Shown here: positions 16,728 to 24,943 of the stretch, piece by piece | Layout: the number at the start of each line of letters is the position of its first letter | How positions within the stretch are numbered: the first letter of the stretch is position 1 | DNA from: Dactylosporangium sp. | GTDB lineage: Bacteria; Actinomycetota; Actinomycetes; Mycobacteriales; Micromonosporaceae | Assembly (NCBI GenBank): GCA_013041765.1 | Contig: JABDRL010000348.1 | Location: 1-51,313 of the forward strand | Length of the DNA: 51,313 nucleotides | Direction: 5' to 3' | Program-made: the position numbers and the translations under genes | Notes under the pieces: model-generated | Database searches by the model: none | Seen by the model: the letters and a program-made list of their open reading frames with translations, nothing else | What the model was told of the DNA's origin: nothing

Positions 16728-17300
16728 TCAGCCGGTGAATGTGACCGTGTCCGGCGAGAACGCGGCGAGTGCCGTCAGCTGTGCCTGCGGTCCACCGACA
16801 AAATCCCGTGTTGGCACCGCAAGGTCGAAGCACTCCCAGCCCCCCGCCGGATAGCGTCGGGCCAACCCACGCAGTGGCGCCCGTTCCAGCCACCCGGGCT
16901 CGTCGCCGGGCAGATCAGGTCGTTGACGGCAGCGAATCAGCAGATACCGCTCGTGGCCAACGGTGGCCATGGCGATCTCCTCCACCCGCGCCCACGGCAA
17001 CGCCAGCCGCCGGGCGACGCCACTCCGCACCAGTAACGCGTAGTGGTCGGCCGCCACCGTGGGACGCACCAGCACCGGCACGGCCATCAGCAGCATTCCG
17101 GCCGCCGCGAGCACCGTCACGATCCCCGGGACCGGGGCCAGGGGGTTGGCGGCGCCGTCGTCGAGTTGCCCGGTCTCGGTGCCGAACAACAACCACACGC
17201 ACGCCACGATCAGCACAGCCACCGCGCTGTACCACCCGAAATTGCTCAACGCCCGGTGCGGCCATCGGCGGCGCCACTCGATCCGGTGTGGGCCAGCCAT
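16728..17300 (-). CDS. Two-helix membrane protein with a PH-like region
   Basis: A 190-residue protein. Two transmembrane segments lie near residues 25-42 (AVAVLIVACVWLLF) and 57-77 (IVTVLAAAGMLLMAVPVLV). They are followed by a beta-rich domain of about 100 residues starting ADHYALLVRSG and continuing LPWARVEEIAMATVGHERYLLIRC. This layout resembles bacterial PH (bPH) domain proteins of unknown function. The ATG at 17300 is the only reasonable start. It lies 7 nt from radA in convergent orientation and divergent from disA, with 134 bp between starts. No regulatory signature is evident. Confidence 0.7.
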   Translation of the reverse strand: MAGPHRIEWRRRWPHRALSNFGWYSAVAVLIVACVWLLFGTETGQLDDGAANPLAPVPGIVTVLAAAGMLLMAVPVLVRPTVAADHYALLVRSGVARRLALPWARVEEIAMATVGHERYLLIRCRQRPDLPGDEPGWLERAPLRGLARRYPAGGWECFDLAVPTRDFVGGPQAQLTALAAFSPDTVTFTG

Positions 17301-17422
17301 CGAGCCCTCCCCTGTGCCCTCATCCCGCCGAACAGCGGCGGGATCACATTTACCTCGTCAAATGTCAGGTGACTGTACGGGCCAGCGGGGCACCGCACCA
17401 TCAACAGGATGTCGACGATCCG

Positions 17423-17428
17423 TAGACT
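17423..17428 (+). promoter_or_regulatory. -10 box of a leaderless disA promoter
   Basis: TAGACT, 6 nt before the GTG at 17435. The ATG at 17429 directly abuts the box and would lie upstream of the expected transcription start, so it is not used here. Confidence 0.5.
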
Positions 17429-17434
17429 ATGCGG

Positions 17435-18577
17435 GTGGCGATCGACCGTGAAGCCGGCCGAGGAGGCGTGGGTCCCAATGCCGCTGGCTGGACCGGCGGC
17501 CTACCCGGCGCCGACCCCGTCCGGGCGACGCTGGCCCTGATGGCTCCGGGAACGGCCCTCCGCGACGGCCTTGAACGCATTCTGCGGGGACGGACCGGAG
17601 CGCTGATCGTGCTGGGCAACGATCGGGTTGTGGACGCCCTGTGCACCGGCGGATTCCCCCTCAACGTGGAGTTTTCCGCGACCCGCCTGCGTGAACTGTG
17701 CAAGATGGATGGTGCAGTGGTGCTGTCCAGTGACGGCACCAAGATTCTGCGCGCCGCGGTCCATCTCATGCCGGACCCGACCATTCCCTCGGAGGAGTCC
17801 GGCACCCGGCACCGGACCGCCGAGCGGGTCGCCAAGCAGGCCAGGTTCCCGGTCATCTCGGTCAGCCAATCGATGCATATCATCGGACTGTACGTCAACG
17901 GCCAACGCCATGTGCTGGACGACTCTGCCGCCATCCTCTCCAAGGCCAATCAGGCGCTGGCGACGCTGGAACGTTACAAGCTGCGGCTCGATGAGGTCAG
18001 CGGAACGCTGTCGGCCCTGGAAATCGAAGACCTCGTCACGGTCCGGGATGCCGTCGCCGTCATCCAGCGACTTGAGATGGTCCGGCGCATCGCCGATGAA
18101 ATCGCCGGTTATGTCGTTGAGCTGGGCACGGACGGGCGGCTGCTCGCCCTGCAACTGGAAGAGCTGATGGCGGGCGTGGAGGCCGACCGGACACTGGTCA
18201 TCCGGGACTACCTGCCGGGCGCCAATGCCCGCAAGCCGCGGTCCATCGACACGGCACTGTGCGACCTTGACGGCCTGTCCGCGACGGAGCTGATCGACCT
18301 CGTCGCGGTCGCCAAGGCCCTCGGGCACGCCGGAGCCAGCGACGCCCTCGACGCCGCGATCTCGCCGCGGGGATTCCGGCTGCTCGCCAAGGTGCCCCGG
18401 CTACCGAGCCTGGTCGTGGACCGGCTGGTGGAGCATTTCGGCAGTCTCCAGCGACTCCTCGGCGCGACCGTCGAGGATCTCCAAACAGTGGATGGCGTCG
18501 GGGACGCCCGGGCGAGAGGCGTCCGCGAGGGCCTCTCCCGGTTGGCCGAGGCGTCTATCCTCGAACGCTATGTCTGA
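17435..18577 (+). CDS. disA: DNA integrity scanning diadenylate cyclase DisA
   Basis: A 380-residue octameric enzyme that makes c-di-AMP from two ATP and pauses at branched DNA. The DAC domain carries the catalytic DGA (about residues 92-94, CKMDGAVVL) and GTRHRTAER (residues 125-128) motifs. A helical linker follows. A C-terminal helix-hairpin-helix DNA-binding domain (RLLAKVPRLPSLVVDRLVEH and TVDGVGDARARGVREGL) completes the protein. The N-terminus is about 20 residues longer than in some relatives and Gly-rich. The GTG start fits a leaderless transcript. It lies near radA as in Mycobacterium. The c-di-AMP made would act as a second messenger for DNA integrity or osmotic balance. No ydaO-type c-di-AMP riboswitch is seen in the window. 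Confidence 0.98.
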   Translation: MAIDREAGRGGVGPNAAGWTGGLPGADPVRATLALMAPGTALRDGLERILRGRTGALIVLGNDRVVDALCTGGFPLNVEFSATRLRELCKMDGAVVLSSDGTKILRAAVHLMPDPTIPSEESGTRHRTAERVAKQARFPVISVSQSMHIIGLYVNGQRHVLDDSAAILSKANQALATLERYKLRLDEVSGTLSALEIEDLVTVRDAVAVIQRLEMVRRIADEIAGYVVELGTDGRLLALQLEELMAGVEADRTLVIRDYLPGANARKPRSIDTALCDLDGLSATELIDLVAVAKALGHAGASDALDAAISPRGFRLLAKVPRLPSLVVDRLVEHFGSLQRLLGATVEDLQTVDGVGDARARGVREGLSRLAEASILERYV

Positions 18578-18625
18578 CCGGTTCGGACGATCGCCCGGAA
18601 GTCTCCGGCCCGCCGCGCGAAGCGA

Positions 18626-19282
18626 TCAGTTCAGCGTCACCGGCACCGGGTCACTCGTCTTCTCTCCGAGCCGGCCGACCAGCTGATAGCCGCCCGCCGG
18701 CGGCGGCTGACGCCCGGCGCATCCCGCCGCCGTGGACGTGCCGTCCCAGGACAGCGTGAATACCTGCTCCTCGCCAGGGGAGAGTGTCCGCACCGAGACG
18801 CCGTGCCTGGAGTCGCAGGCGTCGGAGGAGTACACCTTCGTGTCTCCCTGGAGCAGGTACAGCTCCTGGGCATCGGCTCCAAGATCTCGAACGCAGGTCC
18901 TGGACGACACGTTCTTGATCTTTATTCCGAGCTTCATCCCCTGCCCCCTGGACACCGTCGAGGTCTCCGGCACCGGGGTGACCAGAAGTTCGGCGTCGGC
19001 GCAGGCCTCAGTCGGATTCCCCGCGCCGGCGGGGGCGACCGGAACGGTCGCGGGGGACGACGGTGGCGGCTCCTCGACCGTCGGCGTGAGCAGGGGCGCG
19101 GAGGTCGACACCGCAGGATCGGCGCTGGCCCCGATGGCCACGGCCGATCGTCGCTTCGCGGGTTCGTCCGTCCCCGAGAGCGAGAACCAGGCCACCGCGG
19201 CCGCCGCCAGCGGCAGGGCGACCACCAGTGCCCGCCGCCGCCAGTAGACCGCCGCGGGCAGCGACCCCACCGTCAATCTCAT
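18626..19282 (-). CDS. Secreted or anchored BsuPI-like domain protein
   Basis: A 218-residue protein. A basic N-terminus and one hydrophobic segment (about 18-35, ALVVALPLAAAAVAWFSL) act as a signal or anchor. A Ser/Thr/Pro-rich linker (about 40-85) precedes a beta-sandwich domain. The domain pattern VSRGQGMKLGIKIKNVSS, LSPGEEQVFTLSWDG and PPAGGYQLVGRLG resembles intracellular proteinase inhibitor BsuPI-type domains. Four cysteines are seen: Cys in ACADAEL, TCVRDL, DACDS and GCAG; disulfides are plausible. A -10-like TATGAA lies 5 nt before the ATG. It converges on disA with a 48-nt gap. In-family function unknown. Confidence 0.72.
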   Translation of the reverse strand: MRLTVGSLPAAVYWRRRALVVALPLAAAAVAWFSLSGTDEPAKRRSAVAIGASADPAVSTSAPLLTPTVEEPPPSSPATVPVAPAGAGNPTEACADAELLVTPVPETSTVSRGQGMKLGIKIKNVSSRTCVRDLGADAQELYLLQGDTKVYSSDACDSRHGVSVRTLSPGEEQVFTLSWDGTSTAAGCAGRQPPPAGGYQLVGRLGEKTSDPVPVTLN

Positions 19283-19370
19283 AATGATTCATACCGTAAC
19301 GGTCTTTCGGCCCGGCCCCGTGGCGGCGCGCCGGCGAAGACCACCCGCCGTCTGCGGCGTTCGTGGCCCG

Positions 19371-19958
19371 CTACCCCCGCGGCGGTTGGTAGACCTTCCG
19401 GGCATAGACGGCGTCGGCCCCGGTCACCCGATCCAGAAAGATCAGGCCAGCGCAGTGATCAATCTCGTGCTGCAACGCCCGGGCCTCGAAGGCGTTGGTC
19501 GAGAACTCGACGTCCTCGCCGGTGCCCGGAAGCTGGCCGGCGACAACAAGCCTCCCGGCACGCTTGACGTCCCCGGTCAGATCGGGCACGGACATACAGC
19601 CTTCCCTGCCCTTGTGCCATTGGGAGGCGGCGACGATGCGGGCGTTGCACAGCACGAGCAGCCCGTGGCACGTCCTGGTCTTGGGATGGCCCGTCACGTC
19701 GACCGCGAAGACCTGCAATCCCACGCCGATCTGGGGGGCGGCCAGCCCGACACAGCCGGGGGACACCCGCATGGTCGCGGCCAGGTCCTCCGCCAACCGC
19801 ACGGTCTCCGCCGCCGTCGGATTCACTGGTTCACAGGGTGTGGACAGCACCGTGGCCGGAGCCCGGACCACAGGTCGAGGTCCACCCCCCGGCAGCGAAA
19901 CCCGAACAGACGCCTCGTTCCCCACCGCGGAACCGGCCGGGACACCACGATCACTCAC
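19371..19958 (-). CDS. def: Peptide deformylase
   Basis: A metalloenzyme that removes the N-formyl group from new proteins, 195 residues. The three motifs are intact: VGLAAPQIG (near residue 70), EGCMS with the metal-ligand Cys, and QHEIDHCAG with the two metal-ligand His and the catalytic Glu. The last motif has Cys where Leu is usual, which should not affect catalysis. The first 25 residues are a non-conserved extension. The ATG at 19956-19958 overlaps the stop of the upstream ACT-domain gene by 4 nt. No methionyl-tRNA formyltransferase gene is beside it. It is probably one of two or more Def proteins, as is common in actinobacteria. Confidence 0.94.
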   Translation of the reverse strand: MSDRGVPAGSAVGNEASVRVSLPGGGPRPVVRAPATVLSTPCEPVNPTAAETVRLAEDLAATMRVSPGCVGLAAPQIGVGLQVFAVDVTGHPKTRTCHGLLVLCNARIVAASQWHKGREGCMSVPDLTGDVKRAGRLVVAGQLPGTGEDVEFSTNAFEARALQHEIDHCAGLIFLDRVTGADAVYARKVYQPPRG

Positions 19959-20473
19959 AGAAGATCCGCCTCACCGGACCGCAGCGTCGCCTCGACTCCG
20001 AGCCGCCCGGCGACCGCCCGCAACTGGTTGCCGAGCGCCTGCCGCTCAGCGGTCGCAGGAAGATCCACCTCGGCCACCAGCACGTACAGCCGGCCCACCA
20101 GCCGAGTCGTCAGATCGGTGATGTTCCCGCCCGCCTCCGCGACGACCCGGGCAAGGGCGGTCACGATTCCGAGCCGGTCCGCTCCGTGCACGGTCAGCAG
20201 GTAGTGCTCTCCCGGGGCGGCGACGTCCCCGTCCGGGCCCACTTCACGAACGGTGGCAACAAGCGCACGGCGAACGGCCAACGGCGCCAATGCCCCGTCG
20301 ATGGTCGCCGCAGTGACATCGCCCGCGCAGATCAGCGTCATCGCGAAATGCCCGCGGAGACGAGTCATGGTCGAATCCGTCAGGTTCAAGCCGAGATCAG
20401 CAAGGATCTCCGTGGTATCGGCAATGATCCCGGGGCGATCGGCCCCGAGGACAGTAACGGCATACTCAGGCAC
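19955..20473 (-). CDS. Double ACT-domain regulatory protein (GcvR-like)
   Basis: A 172-residue protein with two ACT domains and nothing else. The first begins YAVTVLGADRPGIIADTTEIL and the second YLLTVHGADRLGIVTALARVV. ACT pairs bind amino acids. GcvR from enterobacteria shows the same tandem layout and controls glycine cleavage, but similar proteins in actinobacteria have no assigned target. The GTG start has CAGAAT 6 nt upstream as a -10 box and no usable Shine-Dalgarno sequence, so a leaderless mRNA is possible. def overlaps the end by 4 nt. The coupling to def suggests a link between amino-acid state and protein maturation; this is inference. Confidence 0.88.
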   Translation of the reverse strand: MPEYAVTVLGADRPGIIADTTEILADLGLNLTDSTMTRLRGHFAMTLICAGDVTAATIDGALAPLAVRRALVATVREVGPDGDVAAPGEHYLLTVHGADRLGIVTALARVVAEAGGNITDLTTRLVGRLYVLVAEVDLPATAERQALGNQLRAVAGRLGVEATLRSGEADLL

Positions 20474-20532
20474 TCCCGCATTCTGCCCGCAAGCCGATCA
20501 GTCCCGCCAGCCAAATCATGATCACTTGTTCA

Positions 20533-20538
20533 TACCAT
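20533..20538 (+). promoter_or_regulatory. -10 box of a leaderless mutY promoter
   Basis: TACCAT, a TANNNT match, 6 nt before the GTG at 20545. Its position is why the second of two adjacent GTG codons was chosen as the start. Confidence 0.4.
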
Positions 20539-20544
20539 CGAGTG

Positions 20545-21459
20545 GTGACCAAACTGAGTATCGCGGCGGCGGCCGTCGACTGGTATTCGATCGGGGCCAG
20601 GGACCTTCCATGGAGACGCCCCGGAGTCAGCCCGTGGGGCGTGCTGGTCAGCGAGATCATGTTGCAGCAGACCCAGGTGTCGCGGGTGGAACCGGTCTGG
20701 ACGGCGTGGTGCTCGCGCTGGCCCACGCCCGCCTCGCTGGCCGCCGAACCGGTTGGGGAGGCGATCAGAGCCTGGGGCCGGTTGGGATACCCCCGCAGAG
20801 CGGTCCGCCTGCACAGCTGTGCCACGGCGAGCGTCCAGCGGCACGGCGGCCGGGTGCCGGAGAGCCTCACCGAACTCCTGGCCCTGCCCGGAGTCGGCAC
20901 CTACACGGCACGCGCCGTCGCGGTCTTCGCCTTCCGCCAGCGGCACCCGGTGGTCGACACCAACGTCCGCCGGGTGGTCGCCCGAGCGGTCACCGGCAGC
21001 CCGGCGGCTGGCCCGGCGACGACCGGCGCCGACCTGGCCGGGGTCGAACAGCTCCTGCCCGCGGATCCGGAGTCCGCCGCGGCCACATCGATCGCGTTGA
21101 TGGAACTCGGGGCGCTGCTCTGCACCGCGCGAGCGCCCCGCTGCCCCGAGTGTCCACTGTCTGGATCGTGCGCCTGGCGGCTGGCCGGATCGCCCGCACC
21201 GACGCCGGCCGCCGCGACGCCCGACGCCCCGGCAGCCAACGCCCGGGGTCAACGGCGATCACAGCGGTACCTCGGCACCGACCGGCAGGTGCGTGGTCTG
21301 CTGCTCGCGGTGCTCCGCGAAGCGACCGACCCGGTCCCCACGGCCCGACTCGACCTGGTCTGGCCGGATGCCGAGCAGCGCGCCCGGACACTGGCCAGCC
21401 TGGTCGCGGATGGTTTGGCCCACCAGGTTGGGACCGGTCACTACGCCCTTCCCGCGTAG
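20545..21459 (+). CDS. mutY: Adenine DNA glycosylase MutY
   Basis: A 304-residue base-excision repair enzyme that removes adenine mispaired with 8-oxoguanine. The HhH-GPD core is complete: SEIMLQQTQV with the catalytic Glu, LPGVGTYTARAV hairpin and VVDTNVRRVV with the catalytic Asp. The [4Fe-4S] cluster is bound by the C-x6-C-x2-C-x5-C array starting in LLCTARAPRCPEC. The C-terminal NUDIX-like domain of E. coli MutY is absent; a short winged-helix-like end (ARLDLVWPDAEQRARTL) is there instead. This shorter form is usual in actinobacteria. Two adjacent GTGs (20542, 20545) are possible; an ATG at 20518 is too far upstream of the -10 box. It is divergent from the ACT-domain gene. Confidence 0.95.
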   Translation: MTKLSIAAAAVDWYSIGARDLPWRRPGVSPWGVLVSEIMLQQTQVSRVEPVWTAWCSRWPTPASLAAEPVGEAIRAWGRLGYPRRAVRLHSCATASVQRHGGRVPESLTELLALPGVGTYTARAVAVFAFRQRHPVVDTNVRRVVARAVTGSPAAGPATTGADLAGVEQLLPADPESAAATSIALMELGALLCTARAPRCPECPLSGSCAWRLAGSPAPTPAAATPDAPAANARGQRRSQRYLGTDRQVRGLLLAVLREATDPVPTARLDLVWPDAEQRARTLASLVADGLAHQVGTGHYALPA

Positions 21460-21497
21460 GCGATCGCCGGCTCACGATCGGGAGATTCCCCGTACGG

Positions 21498-24041
21498 CTA
21501 CGATTCTTCCGAGCTGCGCGGTGCGCCGGTGGTCTTGTCCAGGTCCACGGGCACCCCATCGGGGAGGACCTCGGGCTTGTCCGCCCCCTGGAACACCAGT
21601 TTGGCCCGCTCGATCTCGACCGGATCGCCCTCGCAGTCGGCCAGGACGATCTGCCCCGGGCGCAGCTCGTTGAACAGGATCTGCTCGGAGAGCGAGTCCT
21701 CTATCTCGCGCTGGATGGTGCGGCGCAGCGGACGAGCGCCCAGCACCGGGTCGTAGCCCTTCTTGGCCAGAAAGAGCTTCGCGGCCGCGGTGAGTTCCAG
21801 GCCCATGTCCTTATTGCGCAGCTGGGCCTCGATCCGCGCGATCATCAGATCGACGATGCCGAGAATCTGCGTCTCCGTCAGCTGGTGGAAGATGATTGTG
21901 TCATCGATCCGGTTGAGGAACTCCGGACGGAAGTGCTGCTTCAGCTCGTCGTTGACCTTCTGCTGCATCCGCTCGTAGTTGCTCTCGGTGTCCTCGCTCG
22001 CCTGGAACCCCATGGAAACGGCCTTGGCGACATCACGGGTACCGAGGTTGGTGGTCAAGATGATCACAGTGTTCTTGAAGTCGACGATCCGACCTTGTCC
22101 GTCCGTCAACCGCCCGTCTTCCAGGATCTGGAGCAGGGTATTGAAGACGTCGGGATGTGCCTTCTCGATCTCGTCGAACAGCACCACGGAGAACGGCCGC
22201 CGGCGCACCTTTTCGGTCAGCTGCCCGCCCTCGTCGTAGCCGACGTACCCGGGGGGCGCACCGACAAGCCGGGAAACGGTGTAGCGGTCATGGAATTCGC
22301 TCATGTCGAGCTGGATCAGCGCGTCCTCGCTGCCGAAGAGGAACTCGGCCAGGGCCTTTGACAGCTCTGTCTTTCCGACCCCGGAGGGACCGGCGAAGAT
22401 GAACGAACCCGATGGACGCTTCGGGTCCTTCAGACCGGCCCGGGTCCGTCGGATTGCCTTGGACACCGCCTTGACCGCATCGTCCTGGCCAACCAGCCGC
22501 TTGTGCAGCTCGTCCTCCATGCGGAGCAAACGAGAGGTTTCCTCCTCGGTGAGCTTGTACACCGGAATGCCGGTCCAGTTGGCGAGGACCTCGGCGATCT
22601 GCTCATCGTCGACCTCGCTGACGACGTCTAGGTCGCCGGCCTTCCATTCCTTTTCCCGCTGGGCCTTCTGGGCGAGGAGCTGCTTCTCCTTGTCCCGTAG
22701 CTGGGCCGCCCGTTCGAAGTCCTGGGCGTCAATCGCCGATTCCTTGTCGCGGCGAACCTGGGCGATGCGCTCGTCGAAATCACGGAGGTCCGGCGGAGCG
22801 GTCATCCGGCGGATGCGCATCCGGGCCCCGGCCTCGTCAATAAGGTCAATGGCCTTGTCGGGAAGATAACGGTCGGAAATGTACCGGTCGGCCAGCTGCG
22901 CCGCCGCGACCAGCGCCGCGTCGGTGATACTCACCCGGTGATGCGCCTCATACCGGTCGCGCAGTCCCTTGAGAATCTCGATCGTGTGGGCGAGCGAGGG
23001 CTCCCCCACCTGAATCGGCTGGAAGCGGCGTTCCAGGGCCGCGTCCTTCTCCAGGTGCTTCCGGTATTCGTCGAGCGTGGTCGCACCGATCGTCTGCAGT
23101 TCGCCCCGGGCGAGCATCGGCTTGAGGATGCTGGCCGCATCGATGGCGCCCTCGGCGGCACCAGCGCCGACCAGCGTATGAATCTCATCGATGAACAGGA
23201 TGATGTCGCCTCTGGTGCGAATCTCTTTGAGGACCTTCTTCAGGCGCTCCTCAAAGTCACCCCGGTAGCGCGAGCCCGCCACCAGTGCGCCGAGGTCCAG
23301 CGTGTACAGCTGCTTGTCCTTGAGCGTCTCCGGAACCTCGCCCTTGACGATGCGCTGTGCCAGTCCCTCGACGACCGCGGTCTTGCCGACCCCGGGTTCT
23401 CCGATCAGCACCGGGTTGTTCTTCGTCCGGCGGGAAAGCACCTGCATGACCCGCTCGATTTCCTTCTCGCGCCCGATGACCGGGTCGAGCTTGCCCTCCC
23501 GGGCGGCCTGAGTCAGGTTCCGCCCGAACTGGTCCAGCACGAGCGAGGTCGACGGAGCGGCCTCTCCCGTCGCTCCGGCGCCCGCGGCGGCGGGTTCCTT
23601 GCCCTGGTAACCGGAGAGCAGCTGAATGACCTGCTGGCGCACCCTGTTGAGGTCCGCGCCGAGCTTGACCAGCACTTGGGCGGCAACGCCCTCGCCCTCC
23701 CGGATGAGGCCGAGCAGGATGTGCTCGGTGCCGATGTAGTTGTGGCCGAGTTGCAGCGCCTCCCGCAGCGACAGCTCAAGCACCTTCTTGGCCCGCGGCG
23801 TGAACGGAATGTGCCCGCTCGGAGCCTGCTGTCCCTGGCCGATGATCTCCTCAACCTGCTGGCGAACGCCCTCCAGGGAGATGCCGAGGCTTTCCAGAGC
23901 CTTGGCCGCTACGCCCTCACCTTCGTGGATGAGGCCGAGCAGGATGTGCTCAGTGCCGATGTAGTTGTGGTTGAGCATCCGAGCCTCTTCCTGCGCCAGG
24001 ACGACAACCCGACGTGCCCGGTCGGTGAACCGCTCGAACAT
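21498..24041 (-). CDS. clpC: ClpC ATPase subunit of the Clp protease
   Basis: An 847-residue class I Hsp100 unfoldase that feeds proteins to ClpP; ClpC1 is essential in mycobacteria. The N-domain has its two Clp repeats (residues 4-70 and 80-145, both with [12 protein letters not shown]). D1 carries Walker [14 protein letters not shown], followed by Walker [15 protein letters not shown]. The middle region includes a UVR motif ([20 protein letters not shown]). D2 has [13 protein letters not shown] and [15 protein letters not shown], and a ClpP-contact loop before the arginine sensor. The ATG follows GTAGGGAGCAGGG. It has its own 458-bp upstream region. ClgR regulation is common for clp genes, but the near-match here is too weak to claim. 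Confidence 0.99.
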   Translation of the reverse strand: MFERFTDRARRVVVLAQEEARMLNHNYIGTEHILLGLIHEGEGVAAKALESLGISLEGVRQQVEEIIGQGQQAPSGHIPFTPRAKKVLELSLREALQLGHNYIGTEHILLGLIREGEGVAAQVLVKLGADLNRVRQQVIQLLSGYQGKEPAAAGAGATGEAAPSTSLVLDQFGRNLTQAAREGKLDPVIGREKEIERVMQVLSRRTKNNPVLIGEPGVGKTAVVEGLAQRIVKGEVPETLKDKQLYTLDLGALVAGSRYRGDFEERLKKVLKEIRTRGDIILFIDEIHTLVGAGAAEGAIDAASILKPMLARGELQTIGATTLDEYRKHLEKDAALERRFQPIQVGEPSLAHTIEILKGLRDRYEAHHRVSITDAALVAAAQLADRYISDRYLPDKAIDLIDEAGARMRIRRMTAPPDLRDFDERIAQVRRDKESAIDAQDFERAAQLRDKEKQLLAQKAQREKEWKAGDLDVVSEVDDEQIAEVLANWTGIPVYKLTEEETSRLLRMEDELHKRLVGQDDAVKAVSKAIRRTRAGLKDPKRPSGSFIFAGPSGVGKTELSKALAEFLFGSEDALIQLDMSEFHDRYTVSRLVGAPPGYVGYDEGGQLTEKVRRRPFSVVLFDEIEKAHPDVFNTLLQILEDGRLTDGQGRIVDFKNTVIILTTNLGTRDVAKAVSMGFQASEDTESNYERMQQKVNDELKQHFRPEFLNRIDDTIIFHQLTETQILGIVDLMIARIEAQLRNKDMGLELTAAAKLFLAKKGYDPVLGARPLRRTIQREIEDSLSEQILFNELRPGQIVLADCEGDPVEIERAKLVFQGADKPEVLPDGVPVDLDKTTGAPRSSEES

Positions 24042-24499
24042 CCCTGCTCCCTACGTGCCGTGCCGTTCCCGTCGCCGCCGTCGCGCCAGCCCCAGGGAGC
24101 CGTCCCGCAGGAGAAGACTCCCGAAGCGGGCGTCGACGTGACCGTGTAATCACTCTATCGCCGCAAGCCGACCGTTCGAGTCGGTGCGCTGGGGTGTACT
24201 GGACAACTCCGTCATGAGATTCCAGAACAACACGCGGATGACTCGGTCATATATCCGCATTTCGCCCCGACCATCGCCCGATCGGGTCCACTCGGACGGC
24301 ACCAACGTACGCGCAGAGCGAAATCGCCTACCCGCCCGTTGGCTGACGCCCTCGGCCAGGACGGCGGCGCCCGCTCAACCAATGGCCGAGCGGCGCCACC
24401 ATTCGGGGTCCGGCGGTGGACCGGTTTCCGACCGCCAGCGCGTGGTTGAACCCGGCCCGCAAGGGCTCATGCCCTCGGACGGGCCATCGTCCATCCGGC
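24042..24499. other. Intergenic region between lsr2 and clpC with hairpins
   Basis: 458 bp with no credible gene on either strand. Three stem-loops lie at 24366-24397, 24412-24436 and 24454-24485. Nearer clpC, ATGAC-TCG-GTCAT (24238-24250) sits inside a GCGGAT/ATCCGC inverted repeat (24234-24258). The best -10 for clpC on the minus strand is GATAGAGT near 24155, with no clear -35. Confidence 0.4.
24454..24485 (-). terminator. Likely lsr2 terminator
   Basis: A hairpin built from GGCCCG/CGGGCC outer arms and AGGGC/GCCCT inner arms around an ATGA tetraloop. It begins 15 nt past the lsr2 stop codon. No U tract follows. Confidence 0.55.
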
Positions 24500-24856
24500 T
24501 CAGCGGCCCGCTTCGGCGTTGAAACGATCGACGATTTCCTGCTTGATGCGCCCTCGGTCGGAGACCTTGATCCCCTTCGCCTGGGCCCATTCCCGGATTG
24601 CCTTGTTCTGGTCGCGATCGGCGGAAGCACCGCCACGACCACGGGCACTCGCTGCGCGCCCGCCAACAACGACGCCGCCACGACCAATCTTCGTGCCGGC
24701 ATCGAGATACGGTGCGAAGGCTTCACGAAGCTTCGCGGCGTTGTTCTTTGACAGATCGATCTCGTACTGAGTGCCGTCGAGGGCAAACTTCACAGTCTCG
24801 TCGGCGTCGCCGCCGTCGATGTCATCGACGAGCACGTGGATGGTCCGCTTGGCCAC
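24500..24856 (-). CDS. lsr2: Nucleoid-associated protein Lsr2
   Basis: A 118-residue H-NS-like xenogeneic silencer that coats AT-rich DNA and bridges it. The N-terminal dimerisation domain starts AKRTIHVLVDDIDGGDADE and includes FALDGTQYEIDLS. A Gly/Arg-rich linker (GRGGVVVGGRAASARGRGG) connects to the C-terminal DNA-binding domain (REWAQAKGIKVSDRGRI). The RGR AT-hook-like triad that enters the minor groove is intact (KVSDRGRI). The start is GTG at 24854-24856 behind GAGAGGAAAT. Its promoter candidate lies 46-74 nt upstream. The lysS-lsr2-clpC order is conserved in actinobacteria. At least one silencer of horizontally acquired DNA is therefore present in this strain. Confidence 0.98.
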   Translation of the reverse strand: MAKRTIHVLVDDIDGGDADETVKFALDGTQYEIDLSKNNAAKLREAFAPYLDAGTKIGRGGVVVGGRAASARGRGGASADRDQNKAIREWAQAKGIKVSDRGRIKQEIVDRFNAEAGR

Positions 24857-24901
24857 GGTGTATTTCCTCTCAAGGGTAAAACTGTCCCCGCAATGGAAAA
24901 C

Positions 24902-24930
24902 GATAACGCAGTACCGCCGCTTCTCGTCAA
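24902..24930 (-). promoter_or_regulatory. Promoter of lsr2
   Basis: On the minus strand TTGACG (24925-24930), a 17-nt spacer and GTTATC (24902-24907). It lies in the 87-bp gap between lysS and lsr2 and would give a leader of about 40 nt carrying the ribosome binding site. Confidence 0.5.
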
Positions 24931-24943
24931 CGGCACGGCGAAA

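Noticed and set aside
20253-22361. 702-codon open frame antisense to clpC and mutY
   Set aside because: It runs over genes with clear protein families on the other strand; its product is Arg/Pro-rich and unlike any family. It is a high-GC shadow.
24140-24200. ClgR-type site before clpC
   Set aside because: The CGC...CGAAC match has the wrong spacing and one base difference.
24184-24522. 112-codon frame on the plus strand in the lsr2-clpC gap
   Set aside because: No ribosome binding site, low-complexity product and overlap with the end of lsr2.
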